Below, piece by piece: positions 17,420 to 26,793 of a stretch of 56,151 nucleotides of DNA. A program made the position numbers and the translations under genes. Location of the stretch: assembly GCA_001319865.1 (NCBI GenBank), contig BBSL01000069.1, forward strand, positions 1-56,151, in the 5' to 3' direction. The notes below the pieces were generated by a model that worked only from the letters and a program-made list of their open reading frames with translations, was not told the DNA's origin and made no database searches. Position 1 is the first letter of the stretch. Each line of letters starts with the position of its first letter. Source of the stretch: Burkholderia sp. E7m39 (lineage in GTDB: Bacteria; Pseudomonadota; Gammaproteobacteria; Burkholderiales; Burkholderiaceae).

Positions 17420-18058
17420 GTGAGTCTACGTCTTGGCGATGTCGCACCCGATTTCGAACAGGAGTCCAGCATCGGTCGCATCAAATTCCACGAGTGGCTG
17501 GGCGATAGCTGGGGCGTCCTGTTCTCGCATCCCGCCGACTTCACGCCTGTCTGCACGACAGAACTGGGCCTGACCGCGAAGCTTGCGAGCGAGTTCGAGA
17601 AGCGCAACGTGAAGACGATCGCGTTGTCCGTGGACAGCAAGGAATCGCACGGCGAGTGGATCAAGGACATCAACGAGACGCAGGCCGCGAGCGTCGGCTT
17701 TCCGATCCTCGCCGATGGCGACCGCAAGGTGTCGGAGCTGTACGACATGATCCATCCGAACGCGAACGCCACGCTGACGGTCCGCTCGCTGTTCATCATC
17801 GATCCGCAGAAGAAGGTGCGCCTGATCATCACGTACCCGGCAAGCACGGGGCGCAACTTCGACGAGGTGCTGCGCGTCATCGACTCGCTGCAGCTGACGG
17901 ACAACTATCAGGTCGCGACGCCGGGCAACTGGAAACATGGCGACGACGTCGTGATCGTGCCGTCCCTGAAGGACGAAGAGGAGATCAAGCGCAAATTCCC
18001 GAAGGGCTACACGGCGCTGCGTCCGTATCTGCGGATGACGCCGCAACCGAACAAGTAA
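17420..18058 (+). CDS. 1-Cys peroxiredoxin (Prx6 type)
   Basis: Thiol peroxidase that reduces hydrogen peroxide and organic peroxides. Start GTG 17420 with AAGGAG seven bases upstream gives 212 residues, the Prx6 length. The thioredoxin-fold active site is HPADFTPVCTTELG, with the single peroxidatic Cys; Pro, Thr and the later Arg (TVRSLFIIDPQKKVRL) complete the site. The C-terminal extension (GNWKHGDDVVIVPSLKDEE and PKGYTALRPYLRMTPQP) is the Prx6 dimer arm, and no resolving Cys is seen. A terminator follows. Confidence 0.95.
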   Translation: MSLRLGDVAPDFEQESSIGRIKFHEWLGDSWGVLFSHPADFTPVCTTELGLTAKLASEFEKRNVKTIALSVDSKESHGEWIKDINETQAASVGFPILADGDRKVSELYDMIHPNANATLTVRSLFIIDPQKKVRLIITYPASTGRNFDEVLRVIDSLQLTDNYQVATPGNWKHGDDVVIVPSLKDEEEIKRKFPKGYTALRPYLRMTPQPNK

Positions 18059-18090
18059 GCCTGCTTCGGTTCACTTCTGAGCCTGACAGT

Positions 18091-18126
18091 AAAAAGCCCG
18101 CGTCCATCGAGAACGCGGGCTTTTTT
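18091..18126. terminator. Bidirectional terminator between peroxiredoxin and gcdH
   Basis: AAAAAGCCCGCGT pairs with ACGCGGGCTTTTTT across a 9-nt loop. It ends the peroxiredoxin transcript and can also serve the convergent gcdH. Confidence 0.88.
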
Positions 18127-18156
18127 GTCTGGAGCTTTCCTAAGCGTGACGCCGCG

Positions 18157-19347
18157 TCAGAAGAACGCTTGGATGCCCGTCTGAGCGCGTCCGAGAATCA
18201 GCGCGTGAATGTCGTGCGTGCCTTCGTAGGTGTTCACGACTTCCAGATTCACCAGGTGCCGCGCAACGCCGAACTCGTCCGAAATGCCGTTGCCGCCCAG
18301 CATGTCACGCGCCATGCGCGCGATGTCGAGCGACTTGCCGCATGAGTTGCGCTTCATGATCGACGTGATCTCGACGGCGGCCGTGCCTTCGTCCTTCATC
18401 CGGCCCAGACGCAGCACGCCTTGCAGGCCCAGCGTGATTTCCGTCTGCATGTCGGCGAGCTTCTTCTGGATCAGCTGGTTCGCGGCGAGCGGCCGGCCGA
18501 ACTGCTTGCGATCGAGCGTGTACTGACGCGCCGTGTGCCAGCACGCCTCCGCCGCGCCGAGCGCGCCCCACGCGATGCCGTAGCGCGCCGAGTTCAGACA
18601 CGTGAACGGTCCGCGCAGGCCTTTCACGTTCGGCATCAGATTTTCTTCAGGCACGAACACTTCGTCCATCACAATCTCGCCCGTGATCGACGCGCGCAGG
18701 CCGACCTTGCCGTGGATCGCCGGCGCGCTCAAACCCTTCCAACCCTTCTCAAGAATGAAGCCGCGAATCTCATCCTTGCCGTCGGTTCCGAGCTGCGCCC
18801 ACACGACAAACACGTCGGCGATCGGCGAATTCGTAATCCACATCTTCGCGCCCGACAGCGAGTAGCCGCCGTCGACTTTCTTCGCGCGCGTGACCATGCT
18901 GCCCGGATCGGAGCCGTGATTCGGCTCGGTCAGGCCGAAGCAGCCGATCCACTCGCCCGACGCCAGCTTGGGCAGATATTTGTCCTTTTGCGCGTCGGAG
19001 CCGAATTCGAAGATCGGCACCATCACCAGCGACGATTGCACTGACATCATCGACCGGTAGCCCGAATCCACGCGCTCCACTTCACGCGCGATCAGCCCGT
19101 AGCTCACGTAGTTCAGGCCGGGGCCGCCGTATTGCTCGGGAATGGTCGGCCCGAGCAGGCCGAGCTCGCCCATCTCGCGGAAGATCGCGACGTCCGTCTT
19201 TTCATGGCGGAACGCGTCCAGCACGCGCGGCGCGAGCTTGTCCTGCGCATACGCCTGCGCGGCGTCGCGCACCATGCGTTCTTCTTCCGTGAGCTGCTGA
19301 TCGAGGAGCAGCGGGTCTTCCCAATGAAACTGCGCGGCGGCTGCCAT
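18157..19347 (-). CDS. gcdH: Glutaryl-CoA dehydrogenase
   Basis: FAD-dependent acyl-CoA dehydrogenase that oxidises and decarboxylates glutaryl-CoA to crotonyl-CoA in lysine and tryptophan breakdown. I start it at ATG 19347 ([12 protein letters not shown]), with AGGAG about seven bases upstream, giving 396 residues. Motifs: [16 protein letters not shown] and [16 protein letters not shown] (FAD and substrate), [30 protein letters not shown], and the catalytic Glu375 in [12 protein letters not shown]. The Arg-bearing SARYG region and overall match favour glutaryl-CoA over short-chain dehydrogenases. It diverges from an IclR gene over a perfect palindrome. Confidence 0.93.
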   Translation of the reverse strand: MAAAAQFHWEDPLLLDQQLTEEERMVRDAAQAYAQDKLAPRVLDAFRHEKTDVAIFREMGELGLLGPTIPEQYGGPGLNYVSYGLIAREVERVDSGYRSMMSVQSSLVMVPIFEFGSDAQKDKYLPKLASGEWIGCFGLTEPNHGSDPGSMVTRAKKVDGGYSLSGAKMWITNSPIADVFVVWAQLGTDGKDEIRGFILEKGWKGLSAPAIHGKVGLRASITGEIVMDEVFVPEENLMPNVKGLRGPFTCLNSARYGIAWGALGAAEACWHTARQYTLDRKQFGRPLAANQLIQKKLADMQTEITLGLQGVLRLGRMKDEGTAAVEITSIMKRNSCGKSLDIARMARDMLGGNGISDEFGVARHLVNLEVVNTYEGTHDIHALILGRAQTGIQAFF

Positions 19348-19414
19348 GAGATATCTCCTATTTCGACCGGAACAGGCTGGTTGGCCGCATCCACCGGTCT
19401 CACACTTGACTAAA

Positions 19415-19431
19415 GTTCCGCTGTGCGGAAC
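19415..19431. promoter_or_regulatory. Probable IclR-type operator
   Basis: Perfect 17-base palindrome GTTCCGC-TGT-GCGGAAC in the 119-base space between divergent gcdH and the IclR gene. IclR regulators commonly bind short palindromes with TTCCGC/GCGGAA half-sites. The position suits control of both promoters. Confidence 0.7.
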
Positions 19432-19466
19432 AATGTTTTGCAAACGACGATTGAGTTTAGCATTCG

Positions 19467-20273
19467 ATGTCGAAACCTGCATCCACCCCTTCTCTATCGG
19501 CGGGCGTTTCCGATTCCGTCGACGAACGCAAGTTCGTCGTCGCGCTGGCGCGCGGCCTCGATCTGCTGCGCGCGTTTCGACCCGGCGAGACGCTGCTCGG
19601 CAATCGCGATTTCGTGGAGCGCACCGGTCTGCCGAAGGCGACCGTGAACCGGCTGGCATACACACTGACCGTGCTGGGCTATCTGCGCTTCGACGAGGCG
19701 CTCGGCAAATACGCGCTGGACGCGGGCGTGCTGTCGCTCGGTTTCGCGCTGCTGTCGGGCACGGACACGCTGGAGCTGGCGCGCCCGCACATGCGCAACT
19801 TCGCGCGCGAGGTCGGCGCGGCCGTGTCGCTCGGCTGCCGCGATGGGCTGGACATGATCTATCTGGAGACGATCCGCAGCGAGACGGCGCTGACGCTCGG
19901 GCTCGCTTCCGGCTCGAAGCTGTCGATGCTGACGAGTTCGATGGGCCGCGCGTATCTGGCCGTGCAACCTGACGGCACGCGCGCGGCGCTACTCGCGCAA
20001 CTGCAGCAGGCGGCGGGCGGCGAAGGTCCGGCGCTCGTCGCGCAGGCGCAGAAGGAAATCGACGCGTACGCGAGCGAGGGCTGTTGCTACTCGTTTCGCG
20101 ACTGGCACGACGACGTGAACGCCGTCGCCGTGCCGTTCACCGACGCGCGCGACGGCCGGCTGCTGGTGCTGAGCTGCAGCGGCCCGGCGTCGTCGATGGG
20201 GGAGAGCGTGTTCCGGGAAACGGTCGCGCCGCGTCTGAAGGCGCTGGCCCGGCGCCTGGGCGATAGCCCGTGA
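19467..20273 (+). CDS. IclR family transcriptional regulator
   Basis: 268-residue regulator with an N-terminal winged helix (about 22-90, [13 protein letters not shown] then [20 protein letters not shown]) and an IclR effector domain (about 100-262, [24 protein letters not shown] core, GRAYLA, and a Cys-Cys pair in [10 protein letters not shown]). It diverges from gcdH and probably controls that gene and itself through the palindrome at 19415-19431. The effector is unknown; glutarate or glutaryl-CoA is an inference from position. It ends six bases before the convergent EAL gene. Confidence 0.9.
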   Translation: MSKPASTPSLSAGVSDSVDERKFVVALARGLDLLRAFRPGETLLGNRDFVERTGLPKATVNRLAYTLTVLGYLRFDEALGKYALDAGVLSLGFALLSGTDTLELARPHMRNFAREVGAAVSLGCRDGLDMIYLETIRSETALTLGLASGSKLSMLTSSMGRAYLAVQPDGTRAALLAQLQQAAGGEGPALVAQAQKEIDAYASEGCCYSFRDWHDDVNAVAVPFTDARDGRLLVLSCSGPASSMGESVFRETVAPRLKALARRLGDSP

Positions 20274-20279
20274 AAAATC

Positions 20280-21110
20280 TCAGGCAGTCCGATTTTCATG
20301 CACGATGAACAGCGGACCCTGCACGAAGCGCACGTCGTACTGCTGCAACAGGTCGAACTGCACTTCCGTCGTCACGCGATTGAAAATCAGCGGAATTCTT
20401 AGCCGGTTCGCATAGCTGACCAGCGGCTTGACCATCGAGTCGCGCAATGCCGAAGCGGCGTCCATCTTGATGAAGTCCAATCTCGCCATGTCCGACACGG
20501 ACAGGATCTGTCCTGCGTTGGGCAGATTGCCGGCGACCTTGAATCCGTAGTGCTGATAGCTCTTGGTCAGATAACCAAGAAATGTCCGATGTGCCACCGC
20601 CGCAGGCGGCAATTCGATGACGACACGCGACGGATTGAGCCCAAACGACATCAGCACAGTTGAGAAATGTCGTCCGTGATCGTAGCGCACACTCTTCAGC
20701 AGCCGCTCGTGGACCCGCAGGAACAGCAAACCGTGCCGCTGCGGGCCGAAAAAGTTGATTGCATGCATGGCGCGCGACATCCGGTCCAACGCGACCAGTT
20801 GCTGGTCGTCGGCGATGTGGTCGAACGGATCGAACGCATCGAGCGGCGTGCCGTCCAGCCGGTGCGTGATCGCCTGCACGCCGAGTTCGTCGCCGAAACG
20901 GTCCGCGCTGTCCGGCGACGACGCCAGCGATTGCGCGAGCGCATGCACGCTGATGTCGAAGATCGGCTCATAGCTGCTGCCGATCTGGATATCGCCGCAC
21001 GTCGCGATCGCCTCGCCGCTGTGCGCGCCCGTGCCCATCTTCAGGTGCTCGCCGAGAAACGGATGAGTGGAAGCGCGGTCGACGAGTTCGGGAATGGTCA
21101 GCGGGATCAT
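20280..21110 (-). CDS. Degenerate EAL-domain protein (probably not catalytic)
   Basis: EAL-fold protein of about 276 residues. Fold markers can be followed, but key residues are replaced: the signature is YEPIFD with no EAL/EVL, the E of the FE-TE segment survives as VIELPP, the DDFG loop reads GNLPNA, the KID segment reads IKMDAAS, and the EGVE segment reads NRVTTE. Loss of metal and catalytic residues suggests a c-di-GMP-binding or protein-interaction role and not a phosphodiesterase. The start is uncertain: ATG 21110 lacks a clear ribosome site and the frame is open to 21194. There is no GGDEF or sensor domain. Confidence 0.75.
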   Translation of the reverse strand: MIPLTIPELVDRASTHPFLGEHLKMGTGAHSGEAIATCGDIQIGSSYEPIFDISVHALAQSLASSPDSADRFGDELGVQAITHRLDGTPLDAFDPFDHIADDQQLVALDRMSRAMHAINFFGPQRHGLLFLRVHERLLKSVRYDHGRHFSTVLMSFGLNPSRVVIELPPAAVAHRTFLGYLTKSYQHYGFKVAGNLPNAGQILSVSDMARLDFIKMDAASALRDSMVKPLVSYANRLRIPLIFNRVTTEVQFDLLQQYDVRFVQGPLFIVHENRTA

Positions 21111-21439
21111 GAATACGAGGAAGCAGACTGTGAAAGGGCGGCGCGTGCCGCATGGTTCGATGGTAGCAGCGGCGACCGCGCTTTCATGCACCAAATACTG
21201 ATATGGATTTCGTCGTTCGTGGGGCGATCCGGTGCCAACCGAGGGTATACGTTAATTTCACTAATCATAATCTGTTTTACCATTCGTAAATCTCGATAGC
21301 AGGTGCGCTTGAGCTGTTCCACGCGGCCGCCGTCCGCGTAGTTTGCTCCGCCGTGCCGGTGCTGACGCTCGCCGTCGCAACCCGGCAGCGACGCGGTCCA
21401 GCGAAACGCAGACCGTTTGAGATTCATCGGAGACTTTGC
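21111..21439. other. Divergent promoter region of EAL gene and hmgA
   Basis: About 330 bases. An AT-rich patch at 21245-21300 (with CATAAT at 21266-21271) is likely promoter sequence in this GC-rich genome. GGAGA at 21429-21433 is the hmgA ribosome site. I see no clear palindromic operator. Confidence 0.4.
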
Positions 21440-22762
21440 ATGGAATCGTCCACACGACGCGAAATCCAGCCGGGCTATCAGTCTGGCTTCGCCAACGAAT
21501 TCGCCACCGAGGCCCTGCACGGCGCGCTGCCGCAGGGCCGCAACTCGCCGCAGCGCGCGCCATACGGTCTATATGCCGAGCAGCTGTCGGGAACGGCGTT
21601 CACCGCGCCTCGCGGCCACAACCGCCGCTCGTGGCTGTACCGCATCCGCCCGGCCGCGGTGCATCAGCCGTTCACGGCGCTGTCGTCGCACCGGCTCGTC
21701 GCGAATTTCGCCGACGTGCCGCCGACGCCGCCCAACCAGCTGCGCTGGGACCCGCTGCCGATGCCCGCCGAGCCGACGGATTTCATCGACGGCTGGGTGA
21801 CGATGGCGGGCAACGGAGCGGCGGAAGCGATGAGCGGTTGCGCGATCCACCTGTACGCGGCCAACCAGCCGATGCAGAACCGCTATTTCTACAACGCGGA
21901 CGGCGAACTGCTGATCGTGCCGCAGGCCGGGCGTCTGTCCATCTTCACGGAAATGGGCAAGCTCGAGGTCGAGCCGTTCGAGATCGCGGTGATTCCGCGC
22001 GGCGTGCGCTTTTCCGTGACGTTGCCGGACGGCAAAGCGAGCGGCTACATCTGCGAGAACTTCGGCGCGCTGTTGCGGCTGCCGGACCTCGGGCCGATCG
22101 GCTCGAACGGCCTCGCCAATCCGCGCGATTTCCTCACGCCGCATGCGGCGTATGAAGACCGCGAGGGCGACTTCGAACTGGTCGCGAAGATGAACGGGCA
22201 TCTGTGGCGCGCGGACATCGACCATTCGCCGCTCGATGTCGTCGCGTGGCACGGCAACTACGCGCCGTACAAGTACGATCTGCGCCATTTCAATACCATC
22301 GGCTCGATCAGCTTCGACCACCCGGACCCGTCGATCTTCCTCGTGCTGCAGGCGCAAAGCGACACGCCGGGCGTCGACACGATCGACTTTGTGATCTTCC
22401 CGCCGCGCTGGCTCGCCGCCGAAGATACGTTCCGCCCGCCCTGGTTCCATCGCAATGTCGCGAGCGAGTTCATGGGCCTCGTGCACGGCGCGTACGACGC
22501 GAAGGCGGAAGGCTTCGTGCCGGGCGGCGCGAGCATCCACAACTGCATGGCGGGCCACGGCCCCGACGCCGACACGTTCGAGAAGGCGTCGAACCTCGAC
22601 ACGTCGAAGCCGAACAAGGTCGACAACACGATGGCCTTCATGTTCGAGACGCGCACGCTGCTCAAGCCGACGCGTTTCGCGCTCGAAACGGCGCAGCTTC
22701 AGGCGCGTTACTACGAATGCTGGCAAGGTCTCAAGAAACACTTCAATCCGGAGCAACGATGA
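21440..22762 (+). CDS. hmgA: Homogentisate 1,2-dioxygenase
   Basis: Non-heme iron dioxygenase that opens homogentisate to maleylacetoacetate in tyrosine and phenylalanine breakdown. The start ATG 21440 follows GGAGA by six bases and gives 440 residues, the usual length. Motifs: [20 protein letters not shown] at the N-terminus, and the iron ligands His and Glu in [15 protein letters not shown] and His in [13 protein letters not shown]. The stop overlaps the fahA start (ATGA). A maleylacetoacetate isomerase gene is not in the window. Confidence 0.97.
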   Translation: MESSTRREIQPGYQSGFANEFATEALHGALPQGRNSPQRAPYGLYAEQLSGTAFTAPRGHNRRSWLYRIRPAAVHQPFTALSSHRLVANFADVPPTPPNQLRWDPLPMPAEPTDFIDGWVTMAGNGAAEAMSGCAIHLYAANQPMQNRYFYNADGELLIVPQAGRLSIFTEMGKLEVEPFEIAVIPRGVRFSVTLPDGKASGYICENFGALLRLPDLGPIGSNGLANPRDFLTPHAAYEDREGDFELVAKMNGHLWRADIDHSPLDVVAWHGNYAPYKYDLRHFNTIGSISFDHPDPSIFLVLQAQSDTPGVDTIDFVIFPPRWLAAEDTFRPPWFHRNVASEFMGLVHGAYDAKAEGFVPGGASIHNCMAGHGPDADTFEKASNLDTSKPNKVDNTMAFMFETRTLLKPTRFALETAQLQARYYECWQGLKKHFNPEQR

Positions 22763-24069
22763 ACGCATCGAGTGATCTTCAGGCGACGCTCGACGCGTCG
22801 CGCAAGAGTTGGGTCGAGTCGGCCAATGACCCGTTCTGCGATTTCCCGATCCAGAACCTGCCGTTCGGCATTTTCAGCGACGGCCTGAACGCGACGCGCC
22901 GCGCGGGCGTGGCGATCGGCGATTGCATCGTCGATCTGGCCGCGCTGGAAAGCGCGGGTCTCCTGACGGTGCCGTCGTCGGGCGAGGGCGGCAGTGTGTT
23001 CGTGCGCGACGCGCTGAACGACTTCGTCGCGCTCGGCCGCGATACGTGGCGCAGCGTGCGCATCCAGTTGAGCAGGCTGCTGTCGCGCGATCACGCGACG
23101 CTGCGCGACGACGCCGAACTCAAACACCGCGCGCTGATCCGCATGGCCGACGCAACGCTGCATCTGCCCGTGCAAATTCCGGGCTACACGGACTTTTATT
23201 CGTCGAAAGAGCACGCGACGAACGTCGGCTCGATGTTCCGCGATCCGAAGAATGCACTGCTGCCGAACTGGCTGGAAATTCCTATCGGCTACAACGGGCG
23301 CGCTTCGTCGGTGGTGGTGAGCGGCACGCCTGTGCGCCGCCCGAACGGCCAGCTGAAGCTGCCCGATCAGGAGCGGCCCGTGTTCGGCGCGTGCCGCAAG
23401 CTCGATATCGAACTGGAGACGGGTTTCATCGTCGGACGCGGCAATGCGCTCGGCGAGCCGATTGCGTGCGAGGACGCGGAGAACCATATCTTCGGCATGG
23501 TGCTGCTGAACGACTGGAGCGCGCGCGACGTCCAGCAATGGGAATACGTGCCGCTCGGGCCGTTCAACTCCAAAGGCTTCGCGACCACGATCTCGCCGTG
23601 GATCGTCACGCTCGACGCGCTCGAACCGTTCCGCGTCGCGCAGCCCGCCCAGGACCCGCAGCCGCTCGACTATCTGCGGCACGCCGGCAAGCACGCGTTC
23701 GACATTTCGCTCGAAGTGCTGCTGAAGCCGCGCGATGCGCAGCAAGCGACCACGATCGCGCGCACGAACTTCCGCCACATGTACTGGACGATGGCGCAGC
23801 AACTGGCGCATCACACGGTATCGGGCTGCAATACGCGCGTCGGCGATCTGATGGGCTCGGGCACGATCAGCGGCCCCACCGACGATTCGTTCGGCAGCCT
23901 GCTCGAACTGACGTGGAACGGCAAGAAACCGCTGCAGCTGGAAGAGGGCGGCACGCGCGCGTTCATCGAAGATGGCGACGTGCTGACGCTGGCGGGATGG
24001 TGTCAGGGCGACGGCTATCGCGTCGGCTTCGGCACGTGTGTCGGCGAGATTTTGCCGGCGCATGCGTGA
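22759..24069 (+). CDS. fahA: Fumarylacetoacetase
   Basis: Hydrolyses fumarylacetoacetate to fumarate and acetoacetate, the last step of the homogentisate path. The start overlaps the hmgA stop by ATGA, so the genes are coupled. The 436-residue product has an SH3-like N-domain (ending near 118) and the FAH domain with [20 protein letters not shown] (catalytic and metal residues), [10 protein letters not shown], and [20 protein letters not shown]. Length is normal. A perfect hairpin follows. Confidence 0.97.
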   Translation: MNASSDLQATLDASRKSWVESANDPFCDFPIQNLPFGIFSDGLNATRRAGVAIGDCIVDLAALESAGLLTVPSSGEGGSVFVRDALNDFVALGRDTWRSVRIQLSRLLSRDHATLRDDAELKHRALIRMADATLHLPVQIPGYTDFYSSKEHATNVGSMFRDPKNALLPNWLEIPIGYNGRASSVVVSGTPVRRPNGQLKLPDQERPVFGACRKLDIELETGFIVGRGNALGEPIACEDAENHIFGMVLLNDWSARDVQQWEYVPLGPFNSKGFATTISPWIVTLDALEPFRVAQPAQDPQPLDYLRHAGKHAFDISLEVLLKPRDAQQATTIARTNFRHMYWTMAQQLAHHTVSGCNTRVGDLMGSGTISGPTDDSFGSLLELTWNGKKPLQLEEGGTRAFIEDGDVLTLAGWCQGDGYRVGFGTCVGEILPAHA

Positions 24070-24121
24070 GGCCGTCGCCGCGCTTGATGCTCGCCGTCTT
24101 CGCGGGCTCAAGCGCCTTCGA

Positions 24122-24155
24122 CCCTCCGCGCACACCGTCCGGCATGCGCGGAGGG
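24122..24155. terminator. Hairpin between convergent fahA and MFS genes
   Basis: Perfect 11-bp inverted repeat (CCCTCCGCGCA with TGCGCGGAGGG) and a 12-nt loop, midway between two converging stops. There is no T run, so it may work as a weak or bidirectional terminator. Confidence 0.6.
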
Positions 24156-24162
24156 AAACATC

Positions 24163-25320
24163 TCACGACGCGGCGCTCGCCACGCCGCGTCGCTTCTCCC
24201 ACAAGGCCGCCGCGAGAAACGCCAGCGCGCTCGCGAGCACCACGCCGATCATCGCGTCGTTGCCGACGCTCTTCATCAACGCACCCGCGATCAGCGGTCC
24301 GCCGAAGCTCGCGATACTCCACGACGCGCCCACGAGCGAACTCGCCGACACCAGCGCCACGCCGCGAAAGCGCTCGCCGCACGCGACCAGCGACAACGTA
24401 TAGATCGCGCCCGCCGCCGCGCCGAGCACGTAGAGCAGCGGCCAGCACAGCCACGGCGACGCCACGGCCAACGGCAAGAGCGGCAGCAGCGCGACGACGA
24501 GCACCGCGCAGCCGATATGCACGCGCTCGCGCCCCAGCCGGTCGGCGAGCCAGCCGATCGGGAACTGCATCGTCGTGTCGCCGAGCAGCAGCGCGGACGC
24601 GAACAGCACGGCGACCTCGCCCGGCACGCCGTGCGCCATCGCGAAGAGCGGCATCAGCGACAACGCGATGGTGTCGAACAGCGCGAAGAAGCCGGTGCCG
24701 ATCACGAGCGCGGGCATTTGCGGCAGCACGTGACGCCAGTTGCCGTGCGGCTCGTGTTCGTCGGCGGCGTGAGGCGTCGAGCGGATCATCGACAGCGCGG
24801 GCAACGCGATCAGAAAGATCACGCCGCAGATCAGAAATCGCCAATGATCGAACCGCGCAATCTGACTGACGAGCACGGGGCCCGCCATCTGGAACAGCGT
24901 GAAATTGGTCGCATAGATGGCGACGACACGGCCGCGGGAGGCGTCGTCGGCGAGCTGGTTGACCCAGGCTTCGCCGATCGTGAAGAGCAGCATCAGCGCC
25001 GCGCCGCACAGCACGCGCAACAAGGCCCAGACGAACAGATTCGACGTGAGCTGCATCAGCGCCGTCGCGATGGCGACGATCAGCACCGAGCCGATGATTG
25101 CCTCGCGGCCGCCGCAGCGCGCGGCGATCCGGCCGGCGACGGGCACGACCAGCAGGCCGCCGCCCGCCTGTGCGGCCGTCAGCAGGCCGACCACGTCGGT
25201 GCCGTAGCCCGCTTGCGACAGCGCAAGGGCAGTGAGGGGGAGTGTCGCGCCGCTGCCGAGGCCGACCACGGCCACGCTCAGGATCAGCGCGAGGAAATCA
25301 CGGGAGAAGACGACTTTCAT
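24163..25320 (-). CDS. MFS transporter (YcaD-like)
   Basis: Twelve-helix major facilitator protein of 385 residues. ATG 25320 (MKVVFSRDF) is preferred to 25359 because it puts the first helix at the N-terminus. Between helices 2 and 3 lies VAGRIAARCGGREAIIG, and WLADRLGRERVHIG marks the repeat in the second half, the classic MFS loop. The central cytoplasmic loop (about 185-205, with HAADEHEPHGNW) is short. Substrate cannot be predicted. The gene diverges from nothing; it lies behind another MFS gene on the same strand, 84 bases away. Confidence 0.85.
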   Translation of the reverse strand: MKVVFSRDFLALILSVAVVGLGSGATLPLTALALSQAGYGTDVVGLLTAAQAGGGLLVVPVAGRIAARCGGREAIIGSVLIVAIATALMQLTSNLFVWALLRVLCGAALMLLFTIGEAWVNQLADDASRGRVVAIYATNFTLFQMAGPVLVSQIARFDHWRFLICGVIFLIALPALSMIRSTPHAADEHEPHGNWRHVLPQMPALVIGTGFFALFDTIALSLMPLFAMAHGVPGEVAVLFASALLLGDTTMQFPIGWLADRLGRERVHIGCAVLVVALLPLLPLAVASPWLCWPLLYVLGAAAGAIYTLSLVACGERFRGVALVSASSLVGASWSIASFGGPLIAGALMKSVGNDAMIGVVLASALAFLAAALWEKRRGVASAAS

Positions 25321-25404
25321 AACGGGCGTGATGCTACACCGCACGCCTGTCGCGCGCACCCGCCGACGGCGCGATCTGCGGCTTCCGAATGGCGGGCGGC
25401 GCGC

Positions 25405-26562
25405 TCAGCCCGCCACGGGCAAGCGCCGGTCGAGCGACACCGACCACCACGTCAGCGCCACGGCAGCCGCGGCCGTCGCGACGCCGACCCAGGGCAGCGA
25501 CGTGAGCGGCGCGCCCGCGCCGATGGCCATGCCGCCGAGCCATGCGCCCGTCGCATTGCCGAGATTGAAGGCGCCTTGATTGAGCGTCGAGGCGAGATTC
25601 GGCGCGCTGCTCGCACGGTCGACGATCAGCATCTGCAGCGGCGGCACGATCGCGAACGCGAGCACGCCCCACAGGAAAATCGTGATCATCGCGGGGATTT
25701 CGCTGTGCATCGTCATCGCGAAGGCGGACAGGATCGCGACGATCGCGAGCAGGAACGACAGCAGCGACTGCACGGGGCGCCAGTCCGCGAGCTTGCCGCC
25801 GAGCGTGCTGCCCACCGTCAGCCCGAGGCCGAACAGCAGCAGCACCATCGTGACGGCATGTGGCGTGAAGCCCGTGACGTCTTCGAGGATCGGCGTGATG
25901 TAGGTGAACGTCGAAAAGAGACTCGCCGACGCCAGCACGCTCGTGCCCAGCACCATCAAGACCTGCGGATTCTTCAACACGGTGAATTCGTGCACCAGGC
26001 TCGCCTTCTGCATTTCGATCTTCGACGGCAGGCACAGCGCGAGCGCGAAGGCCGCGATCACGCCGATGCCCGTCACGGCCCAGAAGGTGGCGCGCCAGCC
26101 GACGGCCTGGCCGAGCGCCGTGCCGAGCGGCACGCCGAGCACGTTGGCGAGCGTGAGCCCCGTGAACATGAGGGCAATGGCTTGCGCGCGGCGATTCGGC
26201 GCGACGAGCCCCGCCGCGACCACCGAGCCGATGCCGAAGAACGCGCCGTGGCAGAACGCCGTGACAATGCGCGCGGCCATCAGCACCGCGTAGCCCGGTG
26301 CGATCGCGCACAGCAGATTGCCGAGGATGAAGATGCCGATCAGGCTCATCAGCGCTTTTTTGCGCGGCATGTTGGCGACCGCGATCGCGACGATGGGCGC
26401 GCCGATCGTCACGCCCAGCGCGTACGCGGACACCAGCATGCCCGCCGCCGGAATCGACACGCTCAGATCGCGCGCGACATCGGGCAGCAGCCCCATGATG
26501 ACGAACTCGGTGGTACCGATTCCGAACGCGGCAACGGCTAGTGCAAGCAGGGGCAAAGGCAT
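25405..26562 (-). CDS. MFS transporter, AraJ/YdhP-type (DHA1 exporter)
   Basis: Drug:H+ antiporter-1 type exporter of 385 residues. The opening ALAVAAFGIGTTEFVIMGLL is the DHA1 helix-1 signature (GTTEFV), followed by LSVSIPAAGMLVSAYALGV and by ANMPRKKALM in the loop between helices 2 and 3. Relatives export sugars, purine analogues or drugs; the substrate here is unknown. The ATG gives a start right at helix 1. Confidence 0.87.
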   Translation of the reverse strand: MPLPLLALAVAAFGIGTTEFVIMGLLPDVARDLSVSIPAAGMLVSAYALGVTIGAPIVAIAVANMPRKKALMSLIGIFILGNLLCAIAPGYAVLMAARIVTAFCHGAFFGIGSVVAAGLVAPNRRAQAIALMFTGLTLANVLGVPLGTALGQAVGWRATFWAVTGIGVIAAFALALCLPSKIEMQKASLVHEFTVLKNPQVLMVLGTSVLASASLFSTFTYITPILEDVTGFTPHAVTMVLLLFGLGLTVGSTLGGKLADWRPVQSLLSFLLAIVAILSAFAMTMHSEIPAMITIFLWGVLAFAIVPPLQMLIVDRASSAPNLASTLNQGAFNLGNATGAWLGGMAIGAGAPLTSLPWVGVATAAAAVALTWWSVSLDRRLPVAG

Positions 26563-26762
26563 GATGGGAATGTCGCGGGAGGGTCGCGCGGGCGGACGGG
26601 AGCGCCGCGCGCGGTGCCGTCGCGCGCTTTCGGGACGAGTGCGCAGGCGCCGGCAAGGGTAAGTCAGTAGGGGATTGTACCTAAGCCGGTCCCGCCATGC
26701 GCTGCCGTTCGCGCACTGTTGTATTTCGTCGATAACGACTCGATTGCGCCGCCATCCGGACG

Positions 26763-26793
26763 AGAAAAGCCCCTATTTCAAGGGACTTTTTTT
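26763..26793 (-). terminator. Terminator of the crotonase gene, overlapping its stop codon
   Basis: On the minus strand, AAGTCCCT pairs with AGGGGCTT (one mismatch) and is followed by TTCTC; the plus-strand side has seven T. The crotonase stop TGA (26778-26780) lies inside the loop. Confidence 0.6.

Noticed and set aside
24517..26541. 674-codon plus-strand frame
   Set aside because: Antisense to two MFS genes, with His/Arg-rich composition and no domain.
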